Assembly (NCBI GenBank): GCA_013365325.1
Contig: JABVXV010000002.1
Coordinates: 1,116,001-1,180,000, forward strand
Reading direction: 5' to 3'
Source: Dipetalonema caudispina
Lineage: Eukaryota > Nematoda > Chromadorea > Rhabditida > Onchocercidae
Length of the DNA stretch: 64,000 nt
Both the position numbers and the translations under genes were made by a program. The stretch's first letter is position 1; each line of letters opens with the position of its first letter. The notes below the pieces were generated by a model, which worked only from the letters and a program-made list of their open reading frames with translations, was not told the origin of the DNA and did no database searches. Of this stretch, positions 28,801-42,000 are shown piece by piece.

Positions 28801-31800
28801 TTTTAAGAAAGGAAAGAATAAAAGAAAAAGAAAGTCATATAATTTATTTTCAAGAAAAATGGTGGTTACTGAATACCTTGAGATTGAGGAAGAGATATCA
28901 AAGGTCACGAAAAGCTAACATATTATCAGTATTTGCGGAATTTCTGGAGTCAATTGATTTGGAAAACAAAATTTTTTGAGTTTCTGACTTGATTTGGAAT
29001 CTAAAAAAGGACTACCATATTATTGAACTATCAATGAAGTCAGATCTTAAAAGGTGAATTTAAATATTAATGATCATGGATATTTGAAGTGCATTAGCTT
29101 AGTGTGAAATATTTTCAAAAGATAAAATTTTTATGAATTTAAGTAATATTAAAATGAGAAACATCATTTTTCCAAACCTAAAACATTCTTTCGTGTTTTA
29201 CAATGATTGTTTTTAGAAAGATAATGATTGACTGCGCTGAAAATTAAGATAGTTCCGTTTGTTGCGACATTAGGAAACATAAATTGCTTTTTCAATTTTT
29301 TACGGGGGGAAGAAGAAGGAATAATAAAGACAATGATAATGATAGAGGTAGAGATGCAATTAAAAGTAGTGAGATCGTAGAATTTCATTAATTTTAATCT
29401 GTTTGGTTATGGTTCTAAATTCGTGGTCATGTTGATAGTCATGCTCAAATGACAGTTGAAAAATCGACTGCACATACGCATACACTTGAAAAAGAGATAG
29501 GATAACATGTGTGTTGGTTTTCCAGAAAACTGGAAAACCGGAAGTGTGACCCGGAAATCTTTTTGGTTACATGTTTCTACTGCAAATTCTCACTTTTCCC
29601 CTTTTTTTTGAACTAAACTGGAAATTTCTATGGCTTATTTGGTCGCTGAGCATGCATTATACATTTTTGATAGTCTTATTATGCTTTAATACTAATAATT
29701 GTTGAAATAATTTCTTCGTTTGTTGCGATAAGGCTTTTGGTACAAGTTGAGCATTATTTAAGAGTAGAAGATTTACATGCAGCCATTTATATATGATCGA
29801 AGTATTTTTTTACTTCTTGATTATATCCATCATTTTTTCCGAGTAATTGTTGTTTTTATAAATTTGATGGTTTTTATGATTGCATTGCGAAAGACGAATA
29901 AGTGTTGATATTTGATTGAAATCATTCTTGTTGGTGCAAAAATCAAACATCATTCAGTTGCATTCATTCTTTTCTACTCTTCGCAGCTATTACTGAAAAT
30001 TTTTCATTATGTTTTTTCTTTTTTTTTTCTTCTTTGAATGAACCAGTTATTAATGTGTAATGAGAAGGATGGCGTTGATAGAAGAGAAGGCTTTATAAAT
30101 GTACAACAAATATACTCGTCTTTAATTGTCACTAAATTACATATCTTTTCTTCCATTTTCTGGTTTTCATTCACAAGCAATTTTTCAACAATTTCCTAAT
30201 CATTTTAATGGAAAAAAAAAGCATCTATCCATAAGCATAAGAATAATTTAATTCAAAATAGACAATGATAAGTGGAAAAATTATTATTGTTTGATTAGAT
30301 ATTGCGAAGTTAAAAACGGAAATAATCATTTACTACGAAAAAAACAATGCTTCTAATTTATTTAATACGTCACTTCATTGTTACTGTATCGCTTTGTGAG
30401 CCTTCTTCAATTGCAAGTTTCTTCACACGTCATGACCTCGTCAGATCAGATAGAGATGGTATATCTTTTAAGCATATATATTTTTAGACAAATCGTTTCA
30501 AATAATTTATCGACAGCGAAAATAAATGACAATGGGATAGTAATTTTCTCCCCTTACCTTTCCGCTCATTCTCTTCTGTCCTAGAATTCCGTAATGGATC
30601 ATTTACACCTATCAGATACGTTGTGCCAGTTATAGCATTGTCATGAAAAGTGGACTGTCCAACCGTGGGCTGTTTTTCTAGTCATAGTAAGTAGAAAAAA
30701 AATTCTCTGATATCTTAGCATCGGAATCATTCAATAAATATATTTGAGGTGACCATGAAAAACAAAGCTATCTCTTTTGAGTCATTGTCGGGTTTGTGAA
30801 AATCCTACGATGATACAGAAATGCTCATGGCCCATTCATGCACAATGATGCAATTATTGCACCTCACATGAAAATGCAACTTATCATTTCTAAAATTGAA
30901 ACCTACCATCGTTAGAAGAGAAATTAACCTTGTCATTATTATTATTATTATTATTTTATCTCCATTACTATTATCATTTATTATCATCAATTATTCTACT
31001 ACACATTGTTCATTACATACCACTACACCTATTGTAGCAATGGTTATTCGTTAATTAATCCTAATTAAAATAGAGTGATTTTTTCCTTGCATCATTTAAT
31101 CCAGGAAAAAAGGAAAGATGAGAAACCAGTTAGATAATGGAACACTTTGTATCATTGCCAAAAATATTTTACAACCAATAATAACAAAGTATTTGGTAAA
31201 CAGTTTTAGAGAAAAGAAAAATTGGACATAAACGACTGAACAAAAACTCCTAAAATTTTTACGAGTTTTTTTTTTGTTCATATTAAAATAAAATTTCCTG
31301 ATAGAAATAAGGTCAAATACGTTTCATAACTATTGAAGCTCATTTTTTGGAACATTTATAGCATTCTTGAATAATGGAAATCTGCAAAAATCGATAATGT
31401 TATCATTATTTACTTTCATTAGTTATTCATTAGTACATAACAAATTTGTGCTGTATGTTTATCATTTATCGAAGTTCTAATTGACAATGAATCAATAATT
31501 TATCACTATTATCCAATATCAATGTTAATCAAAGCTTTATCATATGATATGTGACAACTTAAATTCCAACGAAAGTTATTCCCTTGTGAGCATATGAATG
31601 TCTTTTTTTTCAAAAAAAAATTACGGTGGGGGAGGGAGAAATAGTCACTTCTATGGAGGGGTTCCATTTTTACATTGAAACATTAATGTCCTCGTAGACA
31701 AATTCAATTAAAAAAAAAAAAAATTGTTCCGCTTAAAAGTATTTGCCTCTTCTCACGAACTGTTACAATTTTAATCAATGGAAAGGAAGGGACCTTTCCA

Positions 31801-34800
31801 CATTTTCGTATACCGTTACTTCACTTCCATCATCGAATCACCAGAAGGTCATCTTTCCTTTTTGATGAAAAAAAAAAAAAGGACTGTCCAGGTGCTTTGT
31901 TTAATATTTGCTTATAAAAAGTGAACTGTTATCGCCTTAAGAGTTGTTACTCATCAATTTCCACTCGAGTTATTCAATATTCATAGTCCTTTCTTCCTCC
32001 AACTTCATCATTAAAATGATGAAGGTATCAGACCCCGTAATAGCTTATACCTTTGGAGGGGATCATTTGAAAAATAATTCCAATGTCCGTTAGATGGGAG
32101 TGTTTTTTCTTCCTTCTAATAATTTTCATTCTGTACAGTTTAGTAATAGCGTCAGTAATGTCTTCGGTATGGGTGGATCCGGGAAAATGAGTTTCATGTT
32201 CGTCCATTTACGTTTTTTTCATTCCGTTTTTATAATAATGTGTTGTGGGAAAATATCTTACTTTTCACTAAGATTACAATTTTTCGATCGCTGTAAACAT
32301 CTGTTGATCGCATATGACTGATATGATATGTTGAAATATATAGTAGCTTTTCGTCGCAGATCTGATTCCGGTAAGTTATACTTTTACTACACCATTAAAT
32401 CTCTCATATTAAATAAGACTGGATGCAAACATGTTTCTATTAATGTTAAGAAGTCAGTTGTAATTTTCCAGCCTTACTTAATTTAAAATAACATTTAATA
32501 AATATGCCGATTTTTGAGTTATTCTAATTCAATGAATGCTAAATCCCAATATTTTGCTGTTAGCTATGATCAAGTGGTTAAGTAACCAATTGATTTTGTA
32601 ACTCAAAGAGGAACAAATAAAGCAAGGAAATAACTAATGAAAAACGTTGATCATTTTGATGGAAAAAGAAAAAACTGATAATGCTTGATAAATATATTTT
32701 AAATTCTTCTTGTATTCTTTGCTTCATATCATTTTATATTTTTATAAGTTATATTTCATATAGCTTTTGAAAATTGTTTTTCAGAGCAAGTAACGGGTTG
32801 TCCTTTTCCGATTTCTCAAGTATCACAACAGAATCATTTCGATGACTTTGATGCTGATCAAAGGTTCTTTTTATTCGTCAGATTAATCATTTGTTCTGAA
32901 CCTTATTTGCTTGTTTAGCAAAACTATTATATTTCCAGTTGATGTCTTATTTAAATTTTTATTTAAAAAAAAAAAAATATTTTTACTTTTCAGCAATTTT
33001 GCCCTTGTAAAAAATCCATTTGTGGGGATGATTCTGCGCGAATTTTCAGATCTTTTCAAAATCAAAACAAATTCTCAAATAAGAAGTAGTTTCATCGCTT
33101 TTTTTTTGTTTTTTCCAAATTTTAAAATCTTAAATTCATCAAACGTGTTGTTATGCAGAATATGGGATGCAAAATTCATAAAGCCGTATTCTGTTTCATT
33201 TCGTGTACCCTCCACGGTGTGTCAGATACGTTTTACTTAAGATCTATCTCGAGATCTCTTTCGAGTTTGATCGAAACGACACTGTTCCCTTTTTTTTGAC
33301 AAAAAATGTAAAACAGATACATGCATGAAAAAATTGCTGTGTACTTTAGTTTTGTGTTGCATTTTGGCATTGTACGAAATCCTTCCAAAAATCCACACTA
33401 CCTGATAATGTGCGTTTTGGATATGTCGAAATTTGTCAAAATGCTTTCGCAATTTAATGTAATTATGGAACGCGAAATGGTTATATTGAACTGTTAATTA
33501 TCATGGCTCTGGCTTTGACTCTTTTTTACTCAAGAAGCCGAATTCCGAATCGCTTACCTACGAGATTGAGAGAAAGTTAATAATGATATAAATTTGAATT
33601 ACATAATTCTAAATAATGCAAATTTCTAGTCATCGAACATTGAACATGACAATGCGTTTAAAGAAGAGTGAAAGTTGTGATGATTTTGGACACAATGGAT
33701 TACATCCTCAGGTATGCAAAAGCAATAATGATAGTAAATTAATTGAATTTTGTGAAATAATGGAAACCAATGAGGATTCTGATTCCAATTTTGCAATCGC
33801 TCATTCATACCCTGTTGCTGTTGATGACGTTACCGACAATGACGCTGATGATGACGATGATAGCGCGGTACATCGCGGTGGTAAGTTACAATATTAGTTA
33901 TCAGTAATATATCAGCCTGCTTACTTTACAAAGTATCTAATTGTCTAGAGAAATGAACTGATGATACGTGTGGGTGCCTCTTAATAAGAATAAAAAATTA
34001 TGGATTGATTAATAAGAAAATTTTCCCAACTGGTTTGACTTTTAATATTACAGTGTGCCAGTCTGAGATAATGACAAATTTTTCTAGAAACTTTAAATTC
34101 CTCAAATTTTTTTTTCCTGTTTGGTCAGAGAAAGATGAAGGGATTCGATAAAAGGAAATATTTTGGGCGCCTTTACATGTTAAATATAGACATTTGATTT
34201 GGTGAGGAAATCCATCTTGAAATTGTTTGAAAATTAATTTCTTTGCTATCGGAAGAAGTTAATTTTGTACTAACTTGTTCTAAGATTACTTTTACTCATT
34301 TAGACAGTACCAATAGCAACAATACTATACTGGCTGTAGTAAAAGTATAAATGACTGTACTGTTGACTTCTAATTCAAGTTCTTCCGGATTTTATTCAAT
34401 TTTTCTTTCATTTATTTTCATCTTTTTGCTTCTCTGTATTGGCAGCGTACTTTTCCGTTCATATCTTTCATCTATGTTTATTTAAAAAGTTCCGATCAAA
34501 CGATTTTATCATTGTAATTTTATTTTCATCATATTTTGTTGATGTTGAAATTGATAATGTATACCTTTTGGCATGTATTTCCACCTGTCATTTTTGGTTT
34601 TATTTGAAGATTTCTTCGCTTTTACCATTTGTGAAAACTAAATTAGCCGATTTCAATCAAAATTCCCTTATCACGTTTTTGATAAGAGTAAATTAGTACT
34701 TTATTAGACTTGTTAATAAGTAATTTAGGAGTATGAAACTCATGCTGATCGAGACTGACCAGTTGATTATTACAAAACTTGAAAATAGATTAATGTTTTG

Positions 34801-37800
34801 GTGGTTATTTCACAAAGACCATTGGCCATTCTTTGAAGAACGGAAATGGACATGCTGTTTATCTATGATTATTTCATTAAATGATGGATTTTAGACATTC
34901 ATCTTGAGATTTTCTATAACAAAAGATCAAGGTCAATAAATTCATAATTTGGATAATGCAGTGGCAGTAGTATTTATCAAAACTCCTTGAGAATTTGATT
35001 ACAAAAATTTTTCCGAATGAGAATATGAATAATATTGCAATTAACCATTGCAACTTCTCAAGTTTCTTCCCAGAAACAATCAGTAATGTTTTATCTTTGG
35101 TCGTATCGGACAGATGAGCAGTTTAAAACTAAAGAGGTTTGTGTTGAGTCAGAAACTAATTAATAACCTTTCTCATCAAGACTTCACTACTGAATTTCCT
35201 GAAAATTCGCTGTTTTCAAATTATCCTTTAGTTAGACGATCTTTCTATTCATCAAATATACTACTGTACTACATTTGTTACACACACACACACACATATA
35301 TCGGATCATTCTACTGTGAGGTGTAAGCCATAAATTACCGAAGATTTTTATCAATTTAATCAGTGTACTTTATCACTCAATGAATTGAATTTTAATCTTT
35401 GCCTGAATCTATATCTTCATATATGCCAAGTATTCCCTTAACTTCTTCATTTATTTCATCCACTCATTTCTTCACATGATTAAATTTTAAAAGTTTCAAT
35501 ACAAAAACCACAAGATAAAGATAATTATTTTATGAAGATAATCATTAAGTCACAGATATTTGTTCTAGAAATTATATTAATTTAGATGAATCTCACTTTG
35601 GTATGATGCGACGTTTTGGTGGTGTCAAATCAGTGGGGACAATTCGAAGGCAATGGCATCGTCCCGTTGCTGAAGTAATTATTATTTTCCTGTTTATTTA
35701 TTTCATGCCTCCTCCGATAATAACACTTTTGTTTGTGAATGTTTTTCTTTTGTTTACAATTTTTAAGAATTTGCTTCAAAATATTCTGACGTTTTTTTTT
35801 TTGGGATCTCAATCGATTTCCATAAAAATCCCAAGCTTGTACGACAAATAATTTTGTTGGCTGCTATTTCATGCCAAATAAGGACAGCGTTGATATTTTC
35901 TTCATTTCGTTATGAATTTCAGGTTTTCCCAAATAATACTCATACTCGTAGTACAAGCAAAGACGGTGGCTTATGGCCAACAGCTTCAAGTGGACTTGCA
36001 AAGCATATTTCGAATAATTCGTCCTCCACAGACGAACGCTCACCAACACCGCCTCTGTCACTCAGTGAGTAATTCTTTTATAATCTTTTTTTTTCCTAAA
36101 TTTTGCCTATATTATTTTCTTTTTCACTTAGTAGAAAATAGTCACAAATTATAATTTCACGAATTTTGTCAATTTTCGGCATTTTGTTAGCTTAAAAAAT
36201 TTATTACACATATGCGTTCATTGATTAAAAATTGATAACGTGAAATTACAATTTAAATTGGATAGTAGAAATTACTACATTTAAAGAAATTAAACAGAGA
36301 AGGGGAGAGGGAAAGAGAAAGAGAAAGAGAGGAAGAAAGTTTCGAGACATTCAAATGCTTTTATTTCTTCCAAACGAACTATCTATAAAAATCATATTTT
36401 TAATTCATACGGTTGACAAATTTGGATCACATATTGCCCAACAAAACTAATAAATGATTAGATTCAGTTTTATATTGTTAATGATAAGCAAAGGTTAAGC
36501 AGACTTTTGCTTAGATTTTATCAAGTCGAAATAATTGAATTACTAGAAAAATTCTTAATTTTTGATAAAATTTCTTCGCCTTATTACTCATATAAAATAA
36601 TAAGGTACTTAAATTCCCATCTCATCCCTATTAATTTTCATACTTTTTTAATCACTTTATCATTTCTTATTTGTTAGTTTAATTTTGGAGTTCCGAGTTT
36701 CTCCATAAAATTAAAAGTAAAATCTGATAATCCTGATTCAATCCTCATCTCTAATAATCCTTTTATCTATGAATCTCTTAATGATTAACACTGTACTAAG
36801 GATGCGGTAATTTACAGCACACTTGTTGATTGACGCGGATTCGGCATATCGTATCGGTACGTCAGAGTCAAGTCCATCATCCAGTAACGATCGACAACAA
36901 CAGTACTTTTTATGAACTTGAAATAGTCTAAATGCTACTGATTTAAAGCATACTTGAATGAATTAGTTAGCAGAGTTCAAGTTCTTCTTTTTTCTATCGT
37001 AAATACCAATATCTTGTATTACATTATAAAATTATAAACGGTCGCTTACGTCAGATTATGATATTTCAGGAGAAAATATGTAGTAATATCAGAATAAGTT
37101 TTTCTAATCCATAAATATTTCAGATCAACATTACGAAAAAGCTGTCCGGATTTAAGAATATCTGGTAGTGGAGGTGTCTTACCGAAAAATATGGAAACCT
37201 GTCGAGCACAGAATCGTAATCGCCGAGCTCATGAGAAAAAGCAAGCGGCATTATGGAAAAAGAAGCCCATAGCTGTATGCTTTTAATTGTTCAATTGTGT
37301 TTTTTAAAAGCGAAGCAATTCTATAGCCAAAGAGAACATCAACTTTCCATCTTCTGTTTATCGGATAATATAATTCAAAAATCATTGGGACAGTTTTCGG
37401 CATATCAAAAAAGATGCGAAAATGATATCGTAGATGGTGTGAAAAATTATTCACCATAATATTAGACTGAGAAACGGGATGTGGATAAGTGGATTAGGAC
37501 TTTCTAGGTTTATTTTTGGGAATAAAAGGGATAAGTAATGTATGCATTGATATGTGTAATTTTAATATGTTTTACAGAAATGGAGTTTAGACGATGTTCT
37601 GCTATGGTTGCAACATTGTAAATTGGATGATGTGGCATCACTAATGATTGGTTATGATATCAGTGGAGCAGATGTGGAACGATGGGATAACAGTACTCTT
37701 GGTAGAATTTCTCACTTTATTTTTCTGTTATTTCGTCAATTCCTAGAAACTTATCTCTTTGTCCACTTTAAAGTTTTTTTTGATAATTTTCATGCAGTGA

Positions 37801-39014
37801 TTCAGTGGCTTGTATAGATTATTTCATGATTTAAAGACAGTTACCCTTCTATTTTCTGGAAATATTACACGGAATTCGCTGTTGGATGGTTGATTATTTT
37901 CAAGTTCATTGATAATAATCATATATTACAGAGCAACTTGGTATATCAGCGGAACAGACACGCACTAAAATATTGCATGAGCTACGAGCACTGAAAATAC
38001 GACAAGCGAATCCACCATCTGAAGTAAACGAAATCGCTGGTATCAGGTCTAAGGTACCATTCAGTCTCATATAACCACCAAACTAAGCACATTACTAAAA
38101 GGCTGCTGCACTGTTGTATTAAGTATTAGCAAATTTGCAATGTCCAAGTATGACTGCTCGATTGAGATCAATCTTTTTTACAGAGAGGTAAACCTGTGGT
38201 ACCGCTATTCAAATTGGTGCGATCAACCAGTTACGACAAAGTGGTTGCGCTAGAGACACCATTAACAACTCGGGATATTACTGTTGCTGAGGGAAGATTT
38301 GGTTGTCTGCAAGTCACGAAGGTCAATGGTGCTAACATTCCGCTAAGAGAGCAAGACTGGTACGCTGAATATTTTTTCCTCGTGAACTTATTTTTCCATT
38401 TTAATACATTATCAGTAGCTGGATAAAAACAAAATTTTCAGCTTTCTGGAAATTAATGAAATGCCGGGTCAGGCATTCCGTTCACCACTTATGTTCACCA
38501 AATTAGTTACTGAGGCAGCTGGTGAACCGATTAGGTTGGTTGTTCTCAGACGCCGCTTGTTGCTCACCGGTGGTGATACGGTTGGCGATTACGATTACGA
38601 TAATGACACCTCTGGTCGTGGTACATTTCTTGAAAAAACGCTGCAGGCTATTGATCAGGTTGATCTTCTTCAATGTAAATTTAAATATGAAAAATTCAGT
38701 TCATTAGCAAAGACGCGGGGAAAATCAATCCGTAAGAGATAGGGTCTCCCAGTCCAATTAATCGAGCATGATTTCAGAGTTCAGAAGTTCCTTCTTAGAA
38801 ACTTGAAATTAAAAGTGGATCATTTTTTTTTTTTTTTTGTCTTCTATTAGCAATTGTAAATTGCAGATAAACTAGAATTTTTAGTCAGTTTAAGCGCTTC
38901 ATTCCCCTAATTTTTCAGGATTCATCGGCGAGCAGCGGGGTATCATCAAGTGAATTGTCTTCAGAAGTAGTACCGCTTAATGATGACAACAAATCCCAAG
39001 TTCTGAGGTTATGA
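4818..39014 (+). CDS. SAM and PDZ-like domain scaffold protein, 18 exons
   Basis: Exons: 4818-4924, 19448-19570, 22922-23076, 24744-24857, 25787-25996, 28128-28318, 32344-32370, 32785-32863, 33630-33880, 35586-35674, 35923-36064, 36818-36902, 37124-37274, 37578-37701, 37932-38053, 38184-38359, 38442-38658, 38919-39014 (TGA). All 17 junctions keep phase. The first exon may be a spliced-leader acceptor exon with ATG at 4874, giving 800 residues; an earlier exon is possible. Residues 1 to about 555 are Ser/Pro/Gln-rich with basic patches and an Asp-rich run (DDDDD, near 33850). A SAM domain follows at about 557-638 (starts KWSLDDVLLWLQHC, contains LEQLGI). A PDZ-like domain follows at about 640-735: its second half reads like a PDZ core (FLEINEMPG, then EPIRLVVLRR), while the GLGF loop is degenerate. 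The tail is Ser-rich. The SAM and PDZ calls rest on my reading. I infer a cytoplasmic adaptor and do not recognise a named orthologue. Confidence 0.75.
15726..15743. repeat. poly-T run (18 T)
   Basis: Uninterrupted run of 18 thymines inside the large intron. It is a simple homopolymer, probably variable in length. Confidence 0.9.
16976..17257 (-). other. unassigned 93-codon open frame within intron
   Basis: Minus-strand frame from ATG to TAA, inside the 14.5 kb intron of the plus-strand SAM-PDZ gene. The predicted product starts MAELREIF, has a hydrophobic stretch at about residues 8-18, then a mixed, protein-like composition (SFPDFRRFTIRHGN, MVDDCRG) that is less Lys/Ile/Phe-biased than random translations of this DNA. 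A run of nine A's interrupts the 3' part. I recognise no family. It could be a small nested gene, an exon of one, or a relic of an inserted sequence. Confidence 0.3.
21253..21588 (+). other. unassigned 111-codon open frame within intron
   Basis: Plus-strand frame in the intron between the exons ending at 19570 and starting at 22922. The predicted product is basic (many Lys, with a KKK run at an A-rich stretch near 21357-21367) and has no motif I recognise. Its length is unusual for such AT-rich non-coding DNA, so it may be a retained fragment of an inserted gene. Splicing it into the surrounding gene is not needed for phase, because the flanking exons already join in phase 0. Confidence 0.25.
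23280..24130 (+). mobile_element. decayed mariner-family transposon (5' end and transposase relic)
   Basis: It lies in the intron between the exons ending at 23076 and starting at 24744. At 23280-23299 it begins TTGGTGCAAAAGTAATTGCG, a match to the conserved terminal sequence of mariner elements. Downstream are pieces of the transposase in different frames. A stretch near 23968 matches the PPYSPD-like motif region, DYYLFSHLNN at 24000-24029 matches the DYHFF block that carries the third catalytic aspartate, and FHDQEDADNVFQ from 24044 is in yet another frame. At least two frameshifts and several stops show it is dead. A 15-base direct duplication is present at 23605-23619 and 23622-23636. I cannot see the 3' terminal repeat, so the right boundary is approximate. 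Confidence 0.8.
24149..24406 (+). other. unassigned 85-codon open frame beside the mariner relic
   Basis: This frame lies directly right of the recognisable transposase relic, in the same intron. The product reads as mixed and protein-like (KDILKLSDNDLKL, DVDVAIVQAGQ, then basic FLRKKPKRFRG). No family is recognised and it does not resemble a mariner transposase. It may be a captured fragment, a neighbouring insertion or a chance open frame. The surrounding gene's exons join in phase without it. Confidence 0.25.
30935..30955. repeat. (ATT)7 microsatellite
   Basis: Seven uninterrupted ATT units inside an intron of the SAM-PDZ gene. Confidence 0.9.
32003..32024. repeat. 22-bp near-perfect palindrome
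   Basis: CTTCATCATT, two A bases, then AATGATGAAG: 10-bp perfect arms in the intron before the tiny exon at 32344-32370. The function is unknown. Confidence 0.8.
35281..35295. repeat. short (CA) microsatellite
   Basis: About seven and a half CA units followed by TATATA, in an intron of the SAM-PDZ gene. Confidence 0.9.
36296..36339. repeat. 44-base pure purine (GA-rich) tract
   Basis: Uninterrupted A/G run with repeated GAAAGA units, in the intron between exons 35923-36064 and 36818-36902 of the SAM-PDZ gene. It is a polypurine tract able in principle to form triplex DNA. No other function is visible. Confidence 0.9.
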
Positions 39015-42000
39015 TTCATCAGTTAGAGAAATCGTGTGCACGATATATGTGCATAATTCAATCATTTTTATTTAAATATAAACTTTTGGATTTTAAAGAA
39101 TTTCAGAATTCCAATCCTTCAAATTTCTTGAGGTATATTCTAATTTTGTTGAATTTCATTCGAATAAAAGCATGAACGTCCAAATTCGTAAAATGTATTT
39201 TATTTTAAATGTAGGTGTTCCAGTCCAAGTACAATATCTGTATTGTAATTACTATTAAAAAGTAGCATTTGATTTGCACGAATGTTGTTGAACGAAAAAA
39301 GTTTGGGAGTTTTTGGATGAGTTTATTTTTCTTTTCTCTTAATTAAAAAATTTGATTTATTTATAGATGCATTAAGGTTAGATGTAACTTTCCAATTGTT
39401 TTATTGCTATGTGTATGTAATGATGTTATCAAGTTATTTTTTTTTTTGCTAAATATTTTTCACCAACTTTTATTTGTTACAATTCATTTTAGTTTAACAT
39501 TCTACATATCATTGCGGTTGTTTTAGTTGTCCTAAACAGGAATGAACTCAGATTTATGCAAAATTAAGACTTTAAATATGTTGTATTTTATCTTGAGGAA
39601 TTTTCATCAAAGTTAATGGCAAAGATGAACTAATTTAAGTAAAAGATTTGGCTTCTTTTAAAAATTAATATTTATAAATTAGGGAAAAGATTATTCTACT
39701 AAATAAAACAAAGTTCAATGTATTGGGATTATAAGGTGCCTTTAGGCTTTAAATTCGGCAGGACAAGCTATAAATAAAATTATTTATTTGAAATGCTGTC
39801 CACACTCAACAAATTGCCAAGTTTCAGTTTTCCAGATTTCTTAAATGTTATCAAAAAAGACATCAGAGCATTTCTTCAATTACATATTTACTTAACATTG
39901 CTCAGAATGTAATCAAAGAGTGGGACAAACGGGATAATCAATTCGTGTGTTAAAATAAGTTTTCGTTATTCGAAATTCGAAAAAATGTTCTAAATTTGAG
40001 GTTAGATTTTCCGGAACGCTCTCTAGCAGATGCAGTCTTGGGTATCGGAATCGTTTCTTTTTACCATCATAGACTGTAAATTCAACATCGTTACTGCACA
40101 GGAAGTTTCAAAGTAGTTTGATGTAATCATCCGGCAAATTTTTCTACAAATACTGCTTCGGCTGAGATTTGCTACATCCTTTTCTTATTTGAGACGATTA
40201 ATTTTCAAAATTTCGGATTGAAACCTTGATAACATCTCGAAATCATTTTTAAGAACAATTTTCAATCTTCGACAAATACTTTTACCTTAGTTTTAGTTAA
40301 TGAACTCCTTTGCTTCGGTATAAATTATACAATTCGATAGGATTATCTCGAACAATTTTCTTACGCTAACCTGGTTTCATTGTAAGGTTGTACATCGTCC
40401 CCAAATTTACCTGAAAAGGCAAACCAGTCTCTGAAAGGTTGTCTATACACTAATATGCATGGATTCAATTACACACTTATGATAAATAATCTTTTTTGCT
40501 GAAAAAAAATGCCAAACTACAGGGCTTACATATTTGCATGGCATGAGTCAGGCAGGCAAATTATTTTGCAAGTTTTCATGATTTCTAATAATTAAAAAAC
40601 ATTCCTACCAATTGTACTTATTATCCGTGATGAATTGATAAGGACACTATTGCAAGTTACTGAAATTAAAGTTTTGGAGGCAGTTCATTGAATATCAGTT
40701 TCGATTTCACTTCAAGAGCGAAAGACCAGAGTATCACAAACTTTTGCAGGAAAGGAATCCATAAAAATTCAAGAGCTTCGAGAAAAAATGAATTCCAATG
40801 AAGAAGATGACAAACCTATACAATTCAGATTATATCTTCCAAAATTTAACTTAAACGCTCAATGGATTCAAAGTAATCAACCAAATTTTTGTTGCCGCAT
40901 CTTTTTTTGGCATTGTATTCTTTTTTTTTTTTTTTTTTTTGTTGTAAAATCAACCGAAGCGATATACGATAGTCGCTGTATCGCATTGCTTTAACAATTG
41001 CAATGAATTCGATTATTTCAATCCAATTATTAATTGAGCAATTAAAACATAAATAAAAGATTATATGCATACTTAAAATTCAAAGAATTAAGAAATCTGG
41101 GAACTGAAGACCAAATCTTAAATTGGCTTTATCTCATTGGGCTGACGTTAGGTTCGTTCAACAAACAAAAATGCGATCCGCTCATCGGGCCATGGCCGGT
41201 TATTGAAACACAATGCAGCTAGGCATGACAAGAAGGATTTGATGCAGGGCAGAACGAAAAACTTTTCTGACAAATTCCTCAAGTCGAAATCGATTGCTCT
41301 TCTAATTCTACTCACATGTAGAAGAAATTCTACAATTCTTACTACTGCTAAAGTTTTTTTCTTAACAAAACTCTTTCTGTTTGAAATTCTAAAATTTCAT
41401 TTTAATTGCTATTAAAAGAATTGAGATCTAATGGAATAGAAACAAAATAAAAAAAAATTCTTTACGAAAGAATTATTCGTAATGATTACGAAAAGAATCA
41501 ATAAAGATAGTTAAAGAATATGGAAATAAAAGGAAGCAAAAAGAAAAGTGAAGTGGCAACACAGATATTCAAGGATATCGAAAAACATAAGTTTTCAAGA
41601 ATTATCAATGAGCAGTATAGCTTGGCAGAAGCCAAAAAATGCTCGCAAAGATAATCGTCTATTCGATACGAATCATCCCCAAACTGCCATATTTATCCGA
41701 ATCAAAAATGATTGGCTATTTTCGTTTCCTAATCGCCGATGATCTCAACAATCTAGTATTGTTTAGTTGCATATTTTAGCCTATTCTCCAACAATTATGG
41801 CTAGTTTATGGTTTCTAAGCCATTTCGTATAATCCATTCGCCATTTACATAACCATTCAGTTGAACTCTTTGTTCCCACTGGGCTAAAATAGGCATTCAT
41901 GTCTTGTTTAAATCTCACCCACTACAACCATTTCTGATTCCACACCATTAGGAGGAGGTTTCAGATAGATTTATTCAATAATATATTTCGCTGTTTGTTT

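Noticed and set aside
36818..36855. Earlier donor GTACGT for the exon starting at 36818
   Set aside because: It leaves one base and makes the next exon hit a stop. The donor after 36902 keeps phase and gives a coherent Ser/Gln-rich join.
41548..41742. 64-codon open frame upstream of the transporter as its N-terminal exon
   Set aside because: No donor in the required phase at its end and no resemblance to SLC36 N-termini.
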